Source: JAAUSY01 sp964526735 (GTDB lineage Bacteria > Chloroflexota > Chloroflexia > Chloroflexales > Chloroflexaceae). Taken from it: a DNA stretch of 55,161 nt. The DNA lies in the NCBI GenBank assembly GCA_964526735.1, contig CAZGLO010000018.1, positions 1-55,161 of the forward strand, read 5' to 3'. Of the stretch, positions 8,430-16,887 are shown piece after piece. Each line of letters starts with the position of its first letter. Position 1 is the first letter of the stretch. A program made the position numbers and the translations under genes. The notes below the pieces were generated by a model, which saw nothing but the letters and a program-made list of their open reading frames with translations, was not told where the DNA came from and ran no database searches.

Positions 8430-9371
8430 CTAGCTCTGGGCCAACGAGAAGGAACGGATATCATCGACCGTCCGAAGATTGATCAACCGAACCTCCGGCG
8501 CAATGCGTTTGATCAGGCCGGTTAGGACATTGCCAGGGCCAATCTCAACAACGGTCGTGACCCCTTGTGCCACCATCGCCCGTACCGAATCAACCCAGCG
8601 CACCTGCGAAACAACCTGTGCAACCAGCTCTTGCTGGATATCCTCGGGTGTGGTGATAGGCAGTGCGGAGACGTTCGCCACGACCGGCGTGGCCGATGTA
8701 ACAATCGAAGCGTTGGCGACTGCGTGTGCCATCCCCTCCTGAGCTTGGGTCATCAAAGGCGAATGGAACGCGGCACTGACCTTCAATGGCATCGCCCGTT
8801 TGGCCTTGTGTTCTTTTGCCACAGTGCACACGTGGTTAACCGCCGCCTGTGCACCACTGATCACGATTTGGCCCGGTGCATTGTCATTGGCCACAACAAC
8901 CGGCTCGTCTAGCTCGTCGGACGCACGCTGACAAAGCGAATCAATCACGTCTTTCTCTAAGCCAATAATCGCGGCCATGGTACCCTGATCGGCCTGAGCC
9001 ATCAACTCGCCGCGCCGCCGGACAAGCTGCAATGCGGTAGCGACATCGAGTGCGCCACCCGCCACAAGTGCACTATACTCTCCCAAGCTATGCCCGGCCA
9101 CAAAGGTAGGGGTTCCACGTTGCGCTTCGGGGACGAGCGTCTCTAGGGCACGCAAGAGAGCAATACTAACCGTTACCAACGCAGGTTGGGCATTTTCGGT
9201 GGCGGTGAGGTCGTCATCTGGCCCCTCAAAGCAGAGGCGCGAGATGCTGATCCCCAAGAGATCATCGGCCTGGTCAAAAATTTCACGCGCAGCCGGGACG
9301 TGCGCATAGAGATCGCGTCCCATCCCTACCGCTTGTGACCCTTGACCGGGAAAGACCCATGCAACCGTCAT
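8430..9371 (-). CDS. fabD: Malonyl-CoA:ACP transacylase FabD
   Basis: A 313-residue acyltransferase that loads malonyl units onto acyl carrier protein. The N-terminal FPGQGSQAVGMG loop, the nucleophile elbow GHSLGEYSALVAGG and the catalytic His region (AFHSPLM) are all present, and the length is typical. The ATG at 9371 is preceded by the motif TAGAAAGTAGCAG instead of a standard AGGAGG site. It lies between fabH and fabG on the minus strand. Confidence 0.95.
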   Translation of the reverse strand: MTVAWVFPGQGSQAVGMGRDLYAHVPAAREIFDQADDLLGISISRLCFEGPDDDLTATENAQPALVTVSIALLRALETLVPEAQRGTPTFVAGHSLGEYSALVAGGALDVATALQLVRRRGELMAQADQGTMAAIIGLEKDVIDSLCQRASDELDEPVVVANDNAPGQIVISGAQAAVNHVCTVAKEHKAKRAMPLKVSAAFHSPLMTQAQEGMAHAVANASIVTSATPVVANVSALPITTPEDIQQELVAQVVSQVRWVDSVRAMVAQGVTTVVEIGPGNVLTGLIKRIAPEVRLINLRTVDDIRSFSLAQS

Positions 9372-9376
9372 CGATC

Positions 9377-9389
9377 CTGCTACTTTCTA
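9377..9389 (-). promoter_or_regulatory. Pre-start motif TAGAAAGTAGCAG (fabD)
   Basis: The motif ends five bases upstream of the fabD ATG. AGAAAG can pair with the common CUUUCU end of 16S rRNA, so it may be a shifted Shine-Dalgarno. Confidence 0.6.
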
Positions 9390-9429
9390 GCTATTTAGTT
9401 TGAGCAGAGTTCAAGAACCATCAACATTG

Positions 9430-9534
9430 TGCAAAATTATGCAAAATCGTGCAAATTATGCGAATATCTCTCTATGGTGCGTCGCAGCATCTTCACCATG
9501 GTCTCTTCCCATGGCCTCTTCCCATGGCCTCTTG
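9430..9534. repeat. Two tandem microrepeats between fabH and fabD
   Basis: A 10-bp unit (gcaaaattat-like, three copies, 9430-9462) and a 13-bp unit (ccatggcctcttc-like, three copies, 9496-9534) occupy the fabD-fabH spacer. The second contains three CCATGG palindromes. Confidence 0.85.
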
Positions 9535-9537
9535 ATG

Positions 9538-10536
9538 TTATCTTGTTGGGTTGCCCCAGCGCACCACCGCCGACCCCCACGTTACCCCGCCGCCAAAGGC
9601 AGTAAGGAGCATATAGTCATCTTGCTGAAGGCGGCCTGCTTCAGCCGCTTCAAACAGCGCAATCGGGATAGAGGCGGCAGAGGTATTGCCATAGCGTTCG
9701 ATGTTGGAGCAAACACGCGAAAGAGGCACTTCCAACCGCTTGGCTAGAGCATCGATAATCCGCTGGTTGGCCTGATGCGGGATGATGAGGTTGATCTGTT
9801 CGGTCGTCACCCCGGCATCCTTCATGGCTTGGATGGAAGATTCAGCCATCTCGCGCACTGCCTGCTTGAAGACTTCGCGCCCCTGCATCGCAAAACAATG
9901 ACGGTTCTCTGCAAGGAGTTCGGGCGTGAGAGGGATACGAGTTCCTCCCGCCTCGATCAACATCAGGGACTCTTGTTCGCCCGATGCCCCAAGCACCGAA
10001 GAGAGCATGCCCAATGGCTGGTCGGTGGCTTCTAAGACCACCGCTCCGGCCCCATCTCCAAAGAGGACGCATGTTGTTCGGTCATCCCAATTGACGATGC
10101 GGCTGAAGAGATCGGCCGCAATGAGCAACACCCGCCGGTAGCTCCCCCCGCGGATCATATTCGTGGCTACGTTCAGCCCATAGACAAAGCCACTGCATGC
10201 CGCGACAACATCAAATGCACCCACATTGGGGATACCCAAGTTTGATTGCACAACACATGCCGTCGCGGGGAACAGTCGGTCGGGAGTACACGTTGCAAGG
10301 ATGACGAGGTCGATGGTTTCAGGGTGAATGCCCGCACGCTCCAACGCAGCACGACCAGCACGAGTTGCCAGCGTTGAGGTATATTCATCCGACGCAACAA
10401 CACGCCGTTCGGCGATACCAGTGCGTGTGCGTATCCATTCATCAGATGTATTGACGGTTCGTTCGAGGTCGTCGTTGGTTAGAATGCGTTCGGGGACTGC
10501 CATGCCCCAACCAACTATCGCTGCATAGCGTGCCAT
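9538..10536 (-). CDS. fabH: 3-oxoacyl-ACP synthase III FabH
   Basis: A 332-residue thiolase-fold condensing enzyme that starts fatty-acid synthesis from acyl-CoA and malonyl-ACP. The Cys of DVVAACSGF, the His of IIPHQANQRI and the Asn of RYGNTSAAS form the catalytic triad. The ATG at 10536 follows AGGAGTAAGC, a clear ribosome-binding site. It is the first fab gene downstream of rpmF; plsX, often found between rpmF and fabH, is missing. Confidence 0.95.
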   Translation of the reverse strand: MARYAAIVGWGMAVPERILTNDDLERTVNTSDEWIRTRTGIAERRVVASDEYTSTLATRAGRAALERAGIHPETIDLVILATCTPDRLFPATACVVQSNLGIPNVGAFDVVAACSGFVYGLNVATNMIRGGSYRRVLLIAADLFSRIVNWDDRTTCVLFGDGAGAVVLEATDQPLGMLSSVLGASGEQESLMLIEAGGTRIPLTPELLAENRHCFAMQGREVFKQAVREMAESSIQAMKDAGVTTEQINLIIPHQANQRIIDALAKRLEVPLSRVCSNIERYGNTSAASIPIALFEAAEAGRLQQDDYMLLTAFGGGVTWGSAVVRWGNPTR

Positions 10537-10587
10537 GCTTACTCCTGGGGCAACGGTGGGTCATATTCGCCCTTCTTTCCATCGCGA

Positions 10588-10730
10588 TATGTACGTTATG
10601 TACGGTTATGTACGATAGCCACAAGAATCACGATAGTTAGCTGCGAATATGACTGCCACCCAAGATTTCCTGACTGGTTATCCGTCTGGGTATCCGTCTG
10701 GGTATCCGTCGGTTATCCGTCTGGGTATCC
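10588..10730. repeat. Tandem microrepeats between rpmF and fabH
   Basis: Three copies of a tatgtacgg-like unit (10588-10616) and about four copies of the 12-mer gtatccgtctgg (10678-10730) fill most of the rpmF-fabH spacer. The second array ends five bases from the rpmF stop. Confidence 0.85.
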
Positions 10731-10735
10731 AAACG

Positions 10736-10933
10736 TTACTCGCCGGTCTTGGCCTGCTTGACTTGGATCACCTGACGGCCCCGATACGAACCACACGACT
10801 TGCAGACACGATGAGCCTGCATCAAGTTGCGGCACGATGGACACACGACCAGCTTTGGCGCGGTCAAAAATTGATGTCGTCGCCGGTTGCCGCGGCGATG
10901 ACGAGACACTTTATTCTTTGGTACTGCACCCAC
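10736..10933 (-). CDS. rpmF: 50S ribosomal protein L32
   Basis: A 65-residue L32 with the basic N-terminus AVPKNKVSRHRRGNRR and a zinc ribbon made by CPSC and CKSC. The GTG start at 10933 follows AAGAGGAG at a suitable distance. It sits downstream of the DUF177 gene, the usual bacterial pairing, and upstream of the fab genes. Confidence 0.95.
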   Translation of the reverse strand: MGAVPKNKVSRHRRGNRRRHQFLTAPKLVVCPSCRNLMQAHRVCKSCGSYRGRQVIQVKQAKTGE

Positions 10934-10965
10934 GAAACAATACTCCTCTTATATCTGTTTGGTTA

Positions 10966-11493
10966 CTACTGTTGAGTCCACGTTTTCAAGATTTCCAACC
11001 GTTTATCTATCCCGCTTTCCTCACTGCTCTCGTCTTCAAAAACATCAGACTCGACGCTGTAGCTGACCGGATGGTCGCGATAATCATCGCAGACGGGGTT
11101 GATCGGCAGCTCCAGCAGGGTATATTCACGGATGATCTCGCCGATATCCGCCATATGATGTTCTGTGAGATAAAACGGGTCTTCCTCAGTAGGCCGGGGA
11201 AGCACATGCCCCGTGACGACATCCACCACCGAATGCATTTCATCCGTAATCGCCAGATCGATGCGGAAGTCAAATTCTTGGAGCGACCGCACGCAGGTCA
11301 ATTGCACCATGCCTTGCACTTCGACATGGGCGACGATGCCAGTTGCCGTGCGTGTGAAGCGCACCGAGCCATCGATCTCGCGTAGGACAAGCGTGTCGTC
11401 GAGAGGAAGACGGGCCTCAGTAAATGTGTAATCACGTCGTGCACCGATAGATTCACGCAGAAGCTGCGCGACATTGAACGTAAGATTTGTCAT
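10966..11493 (-). CDS. DUF177 (YceD-family) protein
   Basis: A 175-residue protein of the YceD/DUF177 family, recognised by its position directly before rpmF and by the pattern LTCVRSLQEFDFRI followed by an acidic stretch and a closing YRDHP. Homologues are linked to large-subunit or 23S rRNA maturation. The start was placed at the ATG 11493, after GCGGGGTG; an ATG six codons earlier is possible. The C-terminus is acidic. Confidence 0.8.
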   Translation of the reverse strand: MTNLTFNVAQLLRESIGARRDYTFTEARLPLDDTLVLREIDGSVRFTRTATGIVAHVEVQGMVQLTCVRSLQEFDFRIDLAITDEMHSVVDVVTGHVLPRPTEEDPFYLTEHHMADIGEIIREYTLLELPINPVCDDYRDHPVSYSVESDVFEDESSEESGIDKRLEILKTWTQQ

Positions 11494-11560
11494 ATGAAAC
11501 ACCCCGCGCATAGTATACCATAGACTGCCTGCGAAGCAAACGCCTCCCATGCCACGTCCG

Positions 11561-11604
11561 TACTACATCCGCACTACATCCGCGCTACGTCCGCGCTACA
11601 TCCG
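11561..11604. repeat. Four 11-bp tandem repeats
   Basis: Four copies of cnctacatccg in exact register lie between the DUF177 gene and the SepIVA-like gene. A further inverted repeat GGTGGCA/TGCCACC (11714-11739) lies close to the stop of the SepIVA-like gene. Confidence 0.85.
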
Positions 11605-11755
11605 CGTGGGAACCACACCCATGAACCATTGTGAGACACGTATGGAACACGTACGGGGCACGGAGCACGGGCATGTGGGCTATATATGGATAAGACGTTC
11701 GTGTGGCGTGCATGGTGGCAGCCTCCTGGCGATGCCACCTCCGGCGATGCGCGAG

Positions 11756-12178
11756 TCAGGGGTCTTGCGATAGGGTTTCCAGGCCATTACGGACGCTGGT
11801 CAGGAGCTTCATCAAGCGGTCATCAAGCTCTTTCAAGACCTGACGGGCATACTCATCTGCCCCGGCACGCACTCCAGCAGCCTCTTGCTCTACCTGCTCC
11901 AACAACTGCCGCCGTTCTTCTTCGACTGCAGCCATGAGGCCTTGTTCTTCAAGCACTTGCTGAACCCGTGCTTGCGCGTCCTCCAACAAGCGATCTTGTT
12001 CTTGGATGATGCGGCGAGCCCGCTTGAGCTCTTCTGGCACGGCAACGCGCATCCGGTCTATGGTGTCGAGGAGCCGTTCCTCATCAACCAACAAGTAACC
12101 GCTGAATGGGATGCGTTTCCCTTCAGCAAGCACTTCCTCCAATTCATCTATTAATTCATCGAGTTCGATGGCTGTCAC
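11756..12178 (-). CDS. SepIVA/Rv2927c-like coiled-coil protein
   Basis: A 140-residue, almost wholly helical protein. The N-terminus (LDELIDELEEVLAEGKRIPF, then LLDTIDRM and PEELKRARRIIQEQD) matches the conserved start of the mycobacterial DivIVA-like cell-envelope protein SepIVA (Rv2927c) as I recall it; the rest is coiled coil rich in Glu, Gln and Ala. The SepIVA coiled coil is longer, so this is a short version. The gene order rsmD-coaD-this-DUF177-rpmF also matches the actinobacterial order. GTG start at 12178 after AAGGGGGG. A role in growth-zone or division organisation is inference. Confidence 0.7.
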   Translation of the reverse strand: MTAIELDELIDELEEVLAEGKRIPFSGYLLVDEERLLDTIDRMRVAVPEELKRARRIIQEQDRLLEDAQARVQQVLEEQGLMAAVEEERRQLLEQVEQEAAGVRAGADEYARQVLKELDDRLMKLLTSVRNGLETLSQDP

Positions 12179-12198
12179 CCCCCCTTAATGGTTTGGCC

Positions 12199-12684
12199 CT
12201 ACCGACTGCGTGAATATTTGCGGTAGAGTGCCTGAGCGATGTGTGGCGGGACAAAATCGCTCACATCTCCGCCCAGCGCAGCAATTTCCCGGACGGCACT
12301 CGAACTGAGGAAGGTAAACTTGCGGTTCGCCATAAAGACCACCACGTCTATCGAGTCATCTATGGCTTGGTTAATCTGCGCCAACTGAAATTCATGCTGG
12401 AAATCGCCGGTATCGCGCAGCCCGCGGACAATCACACTCGCCCCGATCTCGCAGGCATAATGGACGGTGAGGATGCTATATGCCTCAATGCGGATAGAGG
12501 GATAATCTTGGGTGGCTTCGGCCAACAGCTCAAGCCGCTCGTCGGTGGAAAATAAGATATTCTTGTTGGGCCGGTCATACACGCCCATGACGACGGTATC
12601 GAACAATCGGGCAGCGCGCAGCGCTGTATCAAGGTGCCCATTTGTAACAGGATCAAAGCTCCCGGGGTATAACGCTATGGTCAC
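12199..12684 (-). CDS. coaD: Phosphopantetheine adenylyltransferase
   Basis: A 161-residue enzyme that makes dephospho-CoA from 4'-phosphopantetheine and ATP, the penultimate step of CoA synthesis. It has the nucleotidyltransferase signature YPGSFDPVTNGHLD at the N-terminus, VRGLRD in the middle and the FTFLSSSAVRE motif near residue 125. The GTG at 12684 was chosen because AAAGGA lies six bases upstream; the longer frame would only add repeat-encoded residues. It follows rsmD by 17 bases. Confidence 0.95.
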   Translation of the reverse strand: MTIALYPGSFDPVTNGHLDTALRAARLFDTVVMGVYDRPNKNILFSTDERLELLAEATQDYPSIRIEAYSILTVHYACEIGASVIVRGLRDTGDFQHEFQLAQINQAIDDSIDVVVFMANRKFTFLSSSAVREIAALGGDVSDFVPPHIAQALYRKYSRSR

Positions 12685-12701
12685 GCGAGATCCTTTGTAC
12701 G

Positions 12702-13376
12702 CTAAGAAACAACCCGTTCGGCGGTGGACGATTGGGTAGACGATTGGGTGGACGATTGGGTAGACGATTGGCCGGATGCTTGGCCGGATGCTTGGCCGGA
12801 CGCTTGGCTGGATGATTGGCCGGACGACCGTTGGTAGATCGAAAAACAGCAATCGCCCAGGTGACGAAACTTGATCCGTTCATATGGGCCATATTCGTCT
12901 TGCAAGGGGACTTTGGGTGAATGACCAACGATGAATACTCCCTCAGGCGCACCAAGATCCGTCGCCGCAATGGTTTCTATGGTCTGCTCGATATGTGGGT
13001 CGGCATAGGGAGGATCCATTAAGATGATGTCGTAGGGTGTTGCGCGGCGGCCATAGACGGCCACAAAGCGCGCAACCGGCATCGTATGCACCCGCCCCTG
13101 CTCGGTAAACTTGGTGTGGTCGAGGTTGTGCTTGATAATGCGGCAGACGTGCGCGCTTTGCTCCACAAAATCTGCCTCGGTCGCCCCTCGTGAGAGGCAT
13201 TCTATGCCCAACGACCCCGTCCCAGCATAGAGGTCAAGTACGCGCCCTCGTATTGGCCCATACCCTTCTACCACCGAGAAGAGCGATTCCTTGACCCGGT
13301 CAAGCATCGGGCGGGTGGAGAGCCCTTTGGGGGCCTTGAGGCGGTGGCCTTTGGCAATTCCCGTGATGACACGCAT
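12702..13376 (-). CDS. rsmD: 16S rRNA (guanine966-N2)-methyltransferase RsmD with repeat tail
   Basis: A 224-residue SAM-dependent methyltransferase that modifies G966 of 16S rRNA. MRVITGIAKG begins the protein; the SAM loop DLYAGTGSLGIE and the catalytic DPPY are present. After the normal end (DCCFSIYQR) there is a 38-residue tail of SGQA and STQS tetrapeptides, encoded by a 12-bp tandem repeat. The start at ATG 13376 fits the family; upstream codons are part of another tandem repeat. It is coupled to coaD by a short spacer. Confidence 0.92.
   Translation of the reverse strand: MRVITGIAKGHRLKAPKGLSTRPMLDRVKESLFSVVEGYGPIRGRVLDLYAGTGSLGIECLSRGATEADFVEQSAHVCRIIKHNLDHTKFTEQGRVHTMPVARFVAVYGRRATPYDIILMDPPYADPHIEQTIETIAATDLGAPEGVFIVGHSPKVPLQDEYGPYERIKFRHLGDCCFSIYQRSSGQSSSQASGQASGQASGQSSTQSSTQSSTQSSTAERVVS
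12720..12832. repeat. 12-bp tandem repeat inside the end of rsmD
   Basis: About nine degenerate copies of acgattgggtgg / atgcttggccgg in steps of 12 bp. Because the unit is a multiple of three it stays in frame and yields a Ser/Gln/Gly/Thr/Ala tail. Confidence 0.85.
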
Positions 13377-13390
13377 AGTGCTAGACTTTC

Positions 13391-13438
13391 CGACGCTGCT
13401 TGCCGACGCTGCTTGCCGACGCTGCTTGCCGACACTGA
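13391..13438. repeat. 13-bp tandem repeat upstream of rsmD
   Basis: Three exact copies of cgacgctgcttgc plus a partial fourth sit 15 bases before the rsmD start, between rsmD and rpsI. Confidence 0.9.
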
Positions 13439-13604
13439 ACGCCACAACCCTGTTATGATTGAACGAGAACTGCAGCGCATTCTGTTGGTATTCTACCACG
13501 AAGGGCGCATGTTCCTGCGGCCACGCTCCTCGTTGCGAGGATATGGCACACAGTCGCCTGCGCCCACACACCAGGGAATCGCTTCCCCACCCAGAAGAGG
13601 GAGA

Positions 13605-14003
13605 TTACCGCTTCGTATATTGAGGTCGCTTGCGAGCACGCTTCAACCCTGGCTTCTTCCGCTCTTTGGCCCGCGCGTCCCGCGTGAGCAATCCGGCTTT
13701 CTTCAGCGTGGGGCGGAAGTCTGCATTGGCGTCGAGCAATGCACGGGCAACCCCAAGCCGCATCGCCTCTGCTTGCCCGACCATCCCCCCGCCACGAACC
13801 TTCACCTGTATCATGAATTGCTCTGCCGTATCGGTCAATTGCAAGGGCAGTCGGATAGCTCGTTGGATCATCTCCCGCGGGCCAAAATACTCTTCTGGCT
13901 CACGGTTGTTGACCGTAATTTCGCCATTCCCGGGGAACAGCTTGACCCGTGCGACTGCATTCTTGCGACGACCAGTGCCTTGAAAATAACGAACGTCGCT
14001 CAT
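13605..14003 (-). CDS. rpsI: 30S ribosomal protein S9
   Basis: A 132-residue S9 with the N-terminal GTGRRKNAVARVKL, the central NNREPEEYF and the basic tail RARKRPQYTKR whose terminal KR reaches the P-site tRNA. ATG at 14003 follows AAGGGAATC. It is the second gene of the rplM-rpsI pair. Confidence 0.97.
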   Translation of the reverse strand: MSDVRYFQGTGRRKNAVARVKLFPGNGEITVNNREPEEYFGPREMIQRAIRLPLQLTDTAEQFMIQVKVRGGGMVGQAEAMRLGVARALLDANADFRPTLKKAGLLTRDARAKERKKPGLKRARKRPQYTKR

Positions 14004-14078
14004 AGAAAGATTCCCTTTGTCTCTCTGGTTACTCTATCGTTTCATCTTTCACATCTGCTCAAAACGGGGGGTATTTGG

Positions 14079-14534
14079 TTACCCGTTGGGACGCGGCTCG
14101 TAGGGTTTGGGGCATTGAGCGGCGTGCGGGTGGTCTGGCCCCGCATAGATGCGCAGCTTGCCAAGTTGTTTTCGCCCCATCCGCGTCTTGGGAAGCATAC
14201 CACGCACGGCAAAGCGCAAAATGCGTTCTGGGTGCTTCTGCTTCATAGTGCGGTAGGAGGTGCTGCGGATACCACCGGGATAGCCCGTGTGGCGGTAGTA
14301 GACTTTTTGAAGCTCTTTGGAGCCGGTCACCTGAATCTTATCAGCATTTACGACAATCACAAAGTCGCCATCGTCCATCGACGGGGTAAACGTCGGTTTG
14401 TGCTTTCCGCGGAGCAACGTCGCGATTTGAGTTGCCAAACGACCAAGCACCTGATCGGTCGCGTCGATGACATACCACTCTTGTTGCACCTCAGAAGCTC
14501 GTTGTGAGTATGTCTTGGGTTGTATCGCAGTCAC
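14079..14534 (-). CDS. rplM: 50S ribosomal protein L13
   Basis: A 151-residue L13 with WYVIDATDQVLGRLAT, YRHTGYPGG and AVRGMLPKTRMGRK motifs. I placed the start at GTG 14534, which gives the usual short leader before KTYS; a TTG nine codons upstream (14561) is the alternative. It follows truA and precedes rpsI, the standard order. Confidence 0.95.
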   Translation of the reverse strand: MTAIQPKTYSQRASEVQQEWYVIDATDQVLGRLATQIATLLRGKHKPTFTPSMDDGDFVIVVNADKIQVTGSKELQKVYYRHTGYPGGIRSTSYRTMKQKHPERILRFAVRGMLPKTRMGRKQLGKLRIYAGPDHPHAAQCPKPYEPRPNG

Positions 14535-14567
14535 GGTTGTAGCACCACGACCCGCTCTCAACGTCTC

Positions 14568-14604
14568 TGATACGCTTCTTTGATACCTTTTTTGATACCC
14601 TTCA
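14568..14604. repeat. 13-bp tandem repeat between truA and rplM
   Basis: Copies of tgataccttcttt-like sequence (two full, one partial) lie in the 79-base spacer before rplM. Confidence 0.7.
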
Positions 14605-14613
14605 GAAGGCTGC

Positions 14614-15462
14614 TTACCATGAAGACGACGAAAGTGTGGTTGGGTGCTTCCCCCTTTCTATTCCTGAAGGCCACTGTTTGTTCTGTACAAAATGGGGCAA
14701 CAACACTTCTCGATAGCCAACGGCCATGAGGGTCAGCCCATGCGGGGCGGCAGTGGTGCCAACTGGGGAGGTCGTCTCTCCCTTCCCCGCCAGCGCGTCG
14801 CTCAGGGCGGTTGTTGCCAACTGGCCGCGTCCGACTAAGATCACCGCGCCAACGATCATCCGCACCATATGGCGGAGAAACGCATTGGCCACGAGGTCAA
14901 TCGCAATCAACGAACGGCCAAAGAGTGTTTGCAGCGAACAGGCTGCCCCATAACAAAACCGTTGTGTGGGCTTGGTTCGTTCGCTCTGCTTGGTAAAACC
15001 AGCGAAGTCGTGATATCCGGGCAGGGCCGCAAGTGCCGTTTGCATCGCGTTGATGTCAAGTGGTTCTCCTACATGGAGCACGTAGTTGCGGAGCATCGGC
15101 AATGGCACCGATTGATCGTCAATAAGATAGCGGTACCATCGCCATACTGCCTGATGGCGCGCATGGAAGAGTTCGTCCACCTCCCACGCCGCGTGGATCG
15201 CCATATCTGGCGGTACCAGCGCGTTGAGCGCTCGGTGGATGACATGGGGGGAGTGCTTTGCCTCGGTATAGACATTGACCACCTGCCCCTGCGCATGGAC
15301 GCCGGAATCAGTCCGGCCCGAGAAGGCAAATCGCCGTTGTTCTTGGGTAAACTGCTCCCAGGCAGCCTCAAGGGTACCTTGCACCGAGCGTCCATTGCGT
15401 TGCCACTGCGAGCCAACAAAATCAGTCCCATCATACGCGATGCGCAGGGCGATATTTCTCAT
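14614..15462 (-). CDS. truA: tRNA pseudouridine synthase TruA
   Basis: A 282-residue pseudouridine synthase acting on positions 38-40 of the tRNA anticodon arm. The catalytic Asp lies in FSGRTDSGVHAQGQV, and LRHMVRMIVG marks the C-terminal domain. The tail beyond about residue 260 is poorly ordered (KHPTTLSSSSW). ATG at 15462 has only a weak ribosome-binding site. It lies between rplQ and rplM. Confidence 0.95.
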   Translation of the reverse strand: MRNIALRIAYDGTDFVGSQWQRNGRSVQGTLEAAWEQFTQEQRRFAFSGRTDSGVHAQGQVVNVYTEAKHSPHVIHRALNALVPPDMAIHAAWEVDELFHARHQAVWRWYRYLIDDQSVPLPMLRNYVLHVGEPLDINAMQTALAALPGYHDFAGFTKQSERTKPTQRFCYGAACSLQTLFGRSLIAIDLVANAFLRHMVRMIVGAVILVGRGQLATTALSDALAGKGETTSPVGTTAAPHGLTLMAVGYREVLLPHFVQNKQWPSGIERGKHPTTLSSSSW

Positions 15463-15533
15463 GAGCTTATCTTATGCTCTTCGCTACACGTCTCACGGCA
15501 ATTTTGCGGTCGTCTTACTGCACATTGGTCGGC

Positions 15534-15884
15534 TTACACCAGCTCGATAATGGCCATCTCTGCCCCATCGCCCTGCCGCGGGCCCAGCTTGGTGATACGG
15601 GTATACCCCCCATCGCGTGAGCTGTATTCTTCGGGAGCAAAGGAGAAGAGCTGACGCATAGCGGTTTTGCTGGACAGCTTCGACAATGCTATCCGACGTG
15701 CATGCGGCGTGTCCTGGCGGGCAATTGTAATCAGCCGCTCCACCTGTGGCTGCAGTTCTTTGGCCTTCGTCACGGTGGTACGGATGCGCCGATGCTCAAT
15801 CAACGAAATCATCAAATTGCGGAACAAGGCCTTTTGATGCTCGGCAGATCGATTAAACTTTCTTCCTGCTTTTCGGTGTCGCAT
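15534..15884 (-). CDS. rplQ: 50S ribosomal protein L17
   Basis: A 116-residue L17, starting MRHRKAGRKFNRSAEHQKAL and carrying the family stretch RIRTTVTKAKELQPQVERLI. It follows rpoA after 23 bases, with GAGGGG as a distant ribosome-binding site. Confidence 0.97.
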   Translation of the reverse strand: MRHRKAGRKFNRSAEHQKALFRNLMISLIEHRRIRTTVTKAKELQPQVERLITIARQDTPHARRIALSKLSSKTAMRQLFSFAPEEYSSRDGGYTRITKLGPRQGDGAEMAIIELV

Positions 15885-15907
15885 ACTCTAAATCTTACCC
15901 CTCAAAA

Positions 15908-16876
15908 TTACTCTTCGTCGCTCCCATTGGGGTTGGGAAGGTAGCCACGCTCAACAAGCCGTTCGCGGATCTCTTCCATCGATTTTTGCCCAAGGTTGCG
16001 GACGGAGAGCAACGCTTTCTCATCCATTTGTAAAACCTGGCCAACACGGGTGATGTCAGCACGCTTGAGGCAGTTGTAGGTGCGAGTTGAGAGGTCAAGC
16101 TCTTCAATCGCCACATCGTAAATATCGGGAGAAACGACCATCCCGCTCCCACCACTCGACTCTTCATCCGTGAGTTCTTCGGATGTGGTCGTCGCCAATC
16201 GGTTAAACTCAGAGATGGTCTGATAATATTGGACGAGCACCTGCGCGGCATGGCTGAGGGCGTCGCCCGGCTTGACCGTGCCGTCCGTCCACAGCTCAAG
16301 CAACAGCCGGTCGAAGTCTGTTGCTTGGCCAATGCGGGTGTTTTCGACCACATAGTTGACCCGCGGAATGGGCGTAAAGATGGCGTCAATGGGGATCTCC
16401 CCAATCGGGAGGGCATCGCGCTGGTCGGCGGCGATATATCCCCGGCCGCGCTCGACCGTCATCTCCATTTCGAGCTGATGATCTTCGGAGTCGAGCGTGC
16501 AGATGTAGTGCGAAGGGTTCGAAAGCTCGATATTGCTAGGAAGCTCAATGTCGCTGGCACGCACCACGCCTGGCCCCTTCTTTGAAAGGAAGAGCTTCAC
16601 GGGGCGGTCGGCGTACGAACGCATTCGGATGCCTTTGACATTGAGCACCACCTCAGTGACATCTTCCTTCACGCCATCAATCGTGGAAAACTCGTGGAAC
16701 ACCCCTTCAATTTTGATACGAGTAATAGCCGAACCTGGGATGGACGACAACAACACTCGGCGGAGTGCGTTGCCGAGCGTGTGTCCATACCCAGGATCAA
16801 GCGGTTCGATCTTAAACCGACCATAATTCTCAGCCGCTTGAACGACCTCGATTTTTGGCATGGCGATGTCTAACAC
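15908..16876 (-). CDS. rpoA: RNA polymerase alpha subunit
   Basis: A 322-residue alpha subunit. The N-terminal dimerisation domain (LDPGYGHTLGNALRRVLLSS) is followed by a Thr/Ser/Glu/Gly linker (about 235-252) and a complete C-terminal domain (EELDLSTRTYNCLKRADI, then LGQKSMEEIRERL) that contacts activators and UP elements. A GTG at 16876 is the best start because AAGGAGG lies six bases upstream; an internal ATG five codons later is possible. Confidence 0.97.
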   Translation of the reverse strand: MLDIAMPKIEVVQAAENYGRFKIEPLDPGYGHTLGNALRRVLLSSIPGSAITRIKIEGVFHEFSTIDGVKEDVTEVVLNVKGIRMRSYADRPVKLFLSKKGPGVVRASDIELPSNIELSNPSHYICTLDSEDHQLEMEMTVERGRGYIAADQRDALPIGEIPIDAIFTPIPRVNYVVENTRIGQATDFDRLLLELWTDGTVKPGDALSHAAQVLVQYYQTISEFNRLATTTSEELTDEESSGGSGMVVSPDIYDVAIEELDLSTRTYNCLKRADITRVGQVLQMDEKALLSVRNLGQKSMEEIRERLVERGYLPNPNGSDEE

Positions 16877-16887
16877 AGATCGCCTCC

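Noticed and set aside
10678..12832. CRISPR-like arrays
   Set aside because: The repeats are 9-13 bp, tandem and without unique spacers, and no cas genes are present.
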